Source: JBBRZM01 sp963813635 (GTDB lineage: Bacteria > Actinomycetota > Acidimicrobiia > IMCC26256 > JBBRZM01). Taken from it: 64,000 nucleotides of DNA. The position numbers were made by a program, and so were the translations under genes. Positions within the stretch are counted from its first letter, which is position 1, and every line of letters begins with the position of its first letter. The stretch lies in contig CAWEZO010000007.1 of assembly GCA_963813635.1 (NCBI GenBank), forward strand, positions 744,001-808,000, written 5' to 3'. This document shows, piece after piece, positions 61,965-64,000 of the stretch. Under the pieces are notes generated by a model that did no database searches, was not told where the DNA came from, and saw nothing but the letters and a program-made list of their open reading frames with translations.

Positions 61965-63043
61965 ACACGCCAACTGACGTGCTCATCACGGGCGGCGGGA
62001 CCGGCGGTCACGTGTATCCCGCGCTCGCGCTCGCACAAGAGCTCGTCGATCGCGGCCATGACCGGGCGGCGATCCATTTCGTGGGTGCTCGCCGGGGCCT
62101 GGAGGCGCGCGTCGTACCCGACGCGGGCTTCGCGATCGACCTGCTCCCGGGGCGCGGGCTGCAACGGCGGCTCACCGTCGCGAACATCGGCGCAATGTGG
62201 GAGAACATCGTCGCGTTCTTCCGCGCCTGGAAGGTCGTCGGCCGGCTGCGCCCGCAGGTCGTTGTCGGCGTCGGCGGCTACGCGTCGCTTCCGTGCCTGC
62301 TCGCAGCCCGGTGCCGGCGCGTCCCGATGGTGGTGCACGAGCAGAACGCCGCGCCGGGCCTCGCCAACCGGATCGCGGCGCGTCTGGGTGCCCGCACCGC
62401 GGTTTCGCTGCCCGGCACCCCTCTGCGGGGCGCGACGGTCACCGGCAATCCCGTGCGAGCTGCGATCCGGTCCGTGCGGCGGGCTCCGACGCCGGGCCTG
62501 GTCGCGATCTTCGGCGGCAGCCTCGGCGCCCGCCGTGTCAACGACGCGGCCCTCGAGCTCTACGACCTGTGGCGGAGCCGGCACGACGTCGCAATCCACC
62601 ACATCGCGGGCGTGCGCGACTACGACGGGTGCGTGACCCGGCTCGCGCGGCTCCAACGTGCCGACGACACGCTCGCCTACGAGTTGGTGCGGTACGAGGA
62701 CGACATGCCGAACGTCTACGAGCGCGCCTGCGCGGCGATCTGCCGTGCCGGCGCGGTCACGGTGGCCGAGCTGTGTGTCGCAGGCGTGCCGGCGGTCCTC
62801 GTGCCGCTGCCCGGAGCTCCCGGCGACCACCAGACGCGCAACGCGGAGGTGCTCGTCGACGCGGGAGCGGCGGTGCTCGTTCCCGATAGTGAATGCAACG
62901 GCCGGCGCCTCGACGCGGTCGCCTCGCCGCTCCTGGCCGACAAGGCCGCGCTCGACGCGATGACTGCCGGCGCGCGCACGCTTGCGCGTCCCGATGCCGC
63001 CGCGCGCCTCGCCGATCTCGTCGAAGAGGCGGCCCGTGCCTGA
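61961..63043 (+). CDS. murG: UDP-GlcNAc:lipid I GlcNAc transferase
   Basis: 360 residues from GTG 61961. GT28 enzyme: DVLITGGGTGGHVYPALALA (first G-loop), VVGVGGYASLPCLLAARC, VVHEQNAAPGLANRIAARL, IFGGSLGARRVNDA and the donor site RAGAVTVAELCVAGVPAVLV then PLPGAPGDHQTRNAEVL. The usual terminal H-Q-x-x-N is present as DHQTRNA. Converts lipid I to lipid II on the cytosolic face. Overlaps murC by eight bases. Confidence 0.95.
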   Translation: MNTPTDVLITGGGTGGHVYPALALAQELVDRGHDRAAIHFVGARRGLEARVVPDAGFAIDLLPGRGLQRRLTVANIGAMWENIVAFFRAWKVVGRLRPQVVVGVGGYASLPCLLAARCRRVPMVVHEQNAAPGLANRIAARLGARTAVSLPGTPLRGATVTGNPVRAAIRSVRRAPTPGLVAIFGGSLGARRVNDAALELYDLWRSRHDVAIHHIAGVRDYDGCVTRLARLQRADDTLAYELVRYEDDMPNVYERACAAICRAGAVTVAELCVAGVPAVLVPLPGAPGDHQTRNAEVLVDAGAAVLVPDSECNGRRLDAVASPLLADKAALDAMTAGARTLARPDAAARLADLVEEAARA

Positions 63044-64000
63044 CCTCGATCTCGCGACGCCGCAGCGGGTACACATCGTCGGTATCGGCGGGGCGGGGAT
63101 GAGCGCGATCGCGACGGTGCTCGCACGCATGGGCCATACGGTCAGCGGCTCCGATCTCAAGGACTCGCGCGGGCTCGAACGGCTGCGCGTCCTGGGAGTC
63201 GACGCGTTTGTCGGTCACGACGCCGGCCACATCGCCCCCGACATCGACGCCGTGGTTGTGTCGACCGCGATTCCGCCCGGTAATCCCGAGGTGCGCGCCG
63301 CCGGGGCGCGTTCGGTGCCGGTGCTCCGACGTGCGGATGCCTTGCGCGCCATTGCCGCCACCCGCCGCGCGATCGCCATCGCAGGGAGCCACGGCAAGAC
63401 CACGACCTCATCGATGCTCGCGCTCATCCTTCGTGCGGCCGGTTGGCATCCGAGCTTCGTGATCGGTGGTGACGTCAACGAGGTCGGTACGAATGCCGCG
63501 CTCGACGACGGGGAGTGGATCGTTGTCGAAGCCGACGAGAGCGACGGCACCTTTCTCGAGCTCGCGCCGGAGATCGCAGTGGTCACCAACGTCGAGCCCG
63601 ATCATCTCGAGCACTACGGCGGTTTCGAGGGCCTGGTCGCCGGTTTCGAGCAGTTCGTCGCCGGCGCTTCCGCCACGACCGTGCTCTGTGTCGACGACCC
63701 GGGCGCGCGGCACCTCGTTCCCATCGCCGCGCAGCCGGTGACGTACGGCTTCGCCGACGACAGTGACTACCGCCTCGTTCACTATGAAGGCGCGCGCACC
63801 GGCAGCCGGTTCTCGCTCGTGCGGCACGGCGCCGCGCTCGGTCTGGTCGAGCTACCGATCCCAGGTCGCCACAACGCGCGCAATGCGGCTGGGGCTGCGA
63901 CGGTTGCGCTCGAGCTCGGGGTGCCGTTCGACGACATCGCGCGCGCGTTGGGTGGATTCGGCGGTGTGGCTCGACGGTTCCAGTTCCGGGGTGAGGTGGC
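63036..64000 (+). CDS. murC: UDP-MurNAc:L-Ala ligase, 3' end outside window
   Basis: GTG 63036 begins PDLDLATPQRVHIVGIGGAG then MSAIATVLARMGHTVSGSDL, the MurC N-terminus. Also visible are the ATP loop AIAGSHGKTTTSSMLALIL, VVEADESDGTFLELAPEIAV, NVEPDHLEHYGGFEGLVAGF and PGRHNARNAAGAATVALEL. It is open to the window edge (about 321 codons), so the C-terminal domain is missing only because of truncation. Adds L-Ala to UDP-MurNAc. ftsQ and ftsZ would be expected next. Confidence 0.94.
   Translation, partial: MPDLDLATPQRVHIVGIGGAGMSAIATVLARMGHTVSGSDLKDSRGLERLRVLGVDAFVGHDAGHIAPDIDAVVVSTAIPPGNPEVRAAGARSVPVLRRADALRAIAATRRAIAIAGSHGKTTTSSMLALILRAAGWHPSFVIGGDVNEVGTNAALDDGEWIVVEADESDGTFLELAPEIAVVTNVEPDHLEHYGGFEGLVAGFEQFVAGASATTVLCVDDPGARHLVPIAAQPVTYGFADDSDYRLVHYEGARTGSRFSLVRHGAALGLVELPIPGRHNARNAAGAATVALELGVPFDDIARALGGFGGVARRFQFRGEV

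Overview
The window is high-GC, densely coding DNA from an actinobacterium. Supporting signs are many GTG/TTG starts, GTGA/ATGA-coupled genes, likely leaderless -10/start arrangements, a PimB-like mannosyltransferase, a polyprenol-phosphate-mannose synthase, a meso-DAP type MurE (DNPR motif), an F420/LLM-type oxidoreductase, a KstR-like repressor and a mraZ-headed dcw cluster with an mraW-type RNA leader. A deep-branching group such as Acidimicrobiia is my guess; no rRNA is present to settle it.

Layout. 1-2.4 kb: CoA-binding acyl-CoA synthetase, then a P450-type ferredoxin and its FAD reductase. 2.5-9.3 kb: MFS exporter, GT4 mannosyltransferase, membrane protein, SRPBCC protein, ArsA-like ATPase, His-rich small protein, ROK glucokinase, LLM oxidoreductase; the order GT4-SRPBCC-ArsA-small protein resembles the mycobacterial pimB' neighbourhood. 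9.3-28 kb: a lipid/sterol catabolic region with a KstR-like TetR, nitronate-monooxygenase family enzyme, patatin, hotdog thioesterase, EchA19-like crotonase, two paralogous P450s flanking a methyltransferase, a large GAF/PAS/SpoIIE phosphatase, acyl-CoA ligase, two DUF35 OB-fold proteins, two thiolase-fold proteins lacking the thiolase Cys/His, and a Rieske oxygenase. Four copies of a TAGAACnnGTTCTA-like palindrome, which fits the KstR operator TnnAACnnGTTnnA, precede the catabolic units. 28-43 kb: central and lipid metabolism (aminotransferase, PlsC, glycerol kinase, a phosphofructokinase with PPi-type residues, TesB, threonine aldolase, SDRs, PIG-L deacetylase, Ppm synthase, Nudix, DinB). 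43-51 kb: MoxR-DUF58-transglutaminase operon, HNH protein, MarR with an ABC exporter. 51-64 kb: mraZ, rsmH, ftsL, ftsI, murE, murF, mraY, murD, ftsW, murG, murC (runs off the end).

Sequence quality matters here. About twenty recognisable genes are broken by indels, including the essential single-copy genes mraY and murD. Outside three dense error tracts (about 2.2-7.0, 12.1-14.9 and 37.6-38.4 kb), nearly every break is a net -2 change explained by loss of one CG/GC dinucleotide at a GCGC/CGCG site. I treat these as consensus errors and give the full reconstructed extent of each gene.

How the genes fit together: the KstR-like repressor probably controls activation (CoA ligase), terminal oxidation (P450s fed by ferredoxin/reductase), hydration (EchA19-like) and retro-aldol cleavage (DUF35 plus Ltp3/Ltp4-like pair) of a steroid-like side chain, with the Rieske enzyme acting on a ring or side-chain position. 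No tRNA, rRNA, CRISPR array, insertion sequence or prophage was seen.
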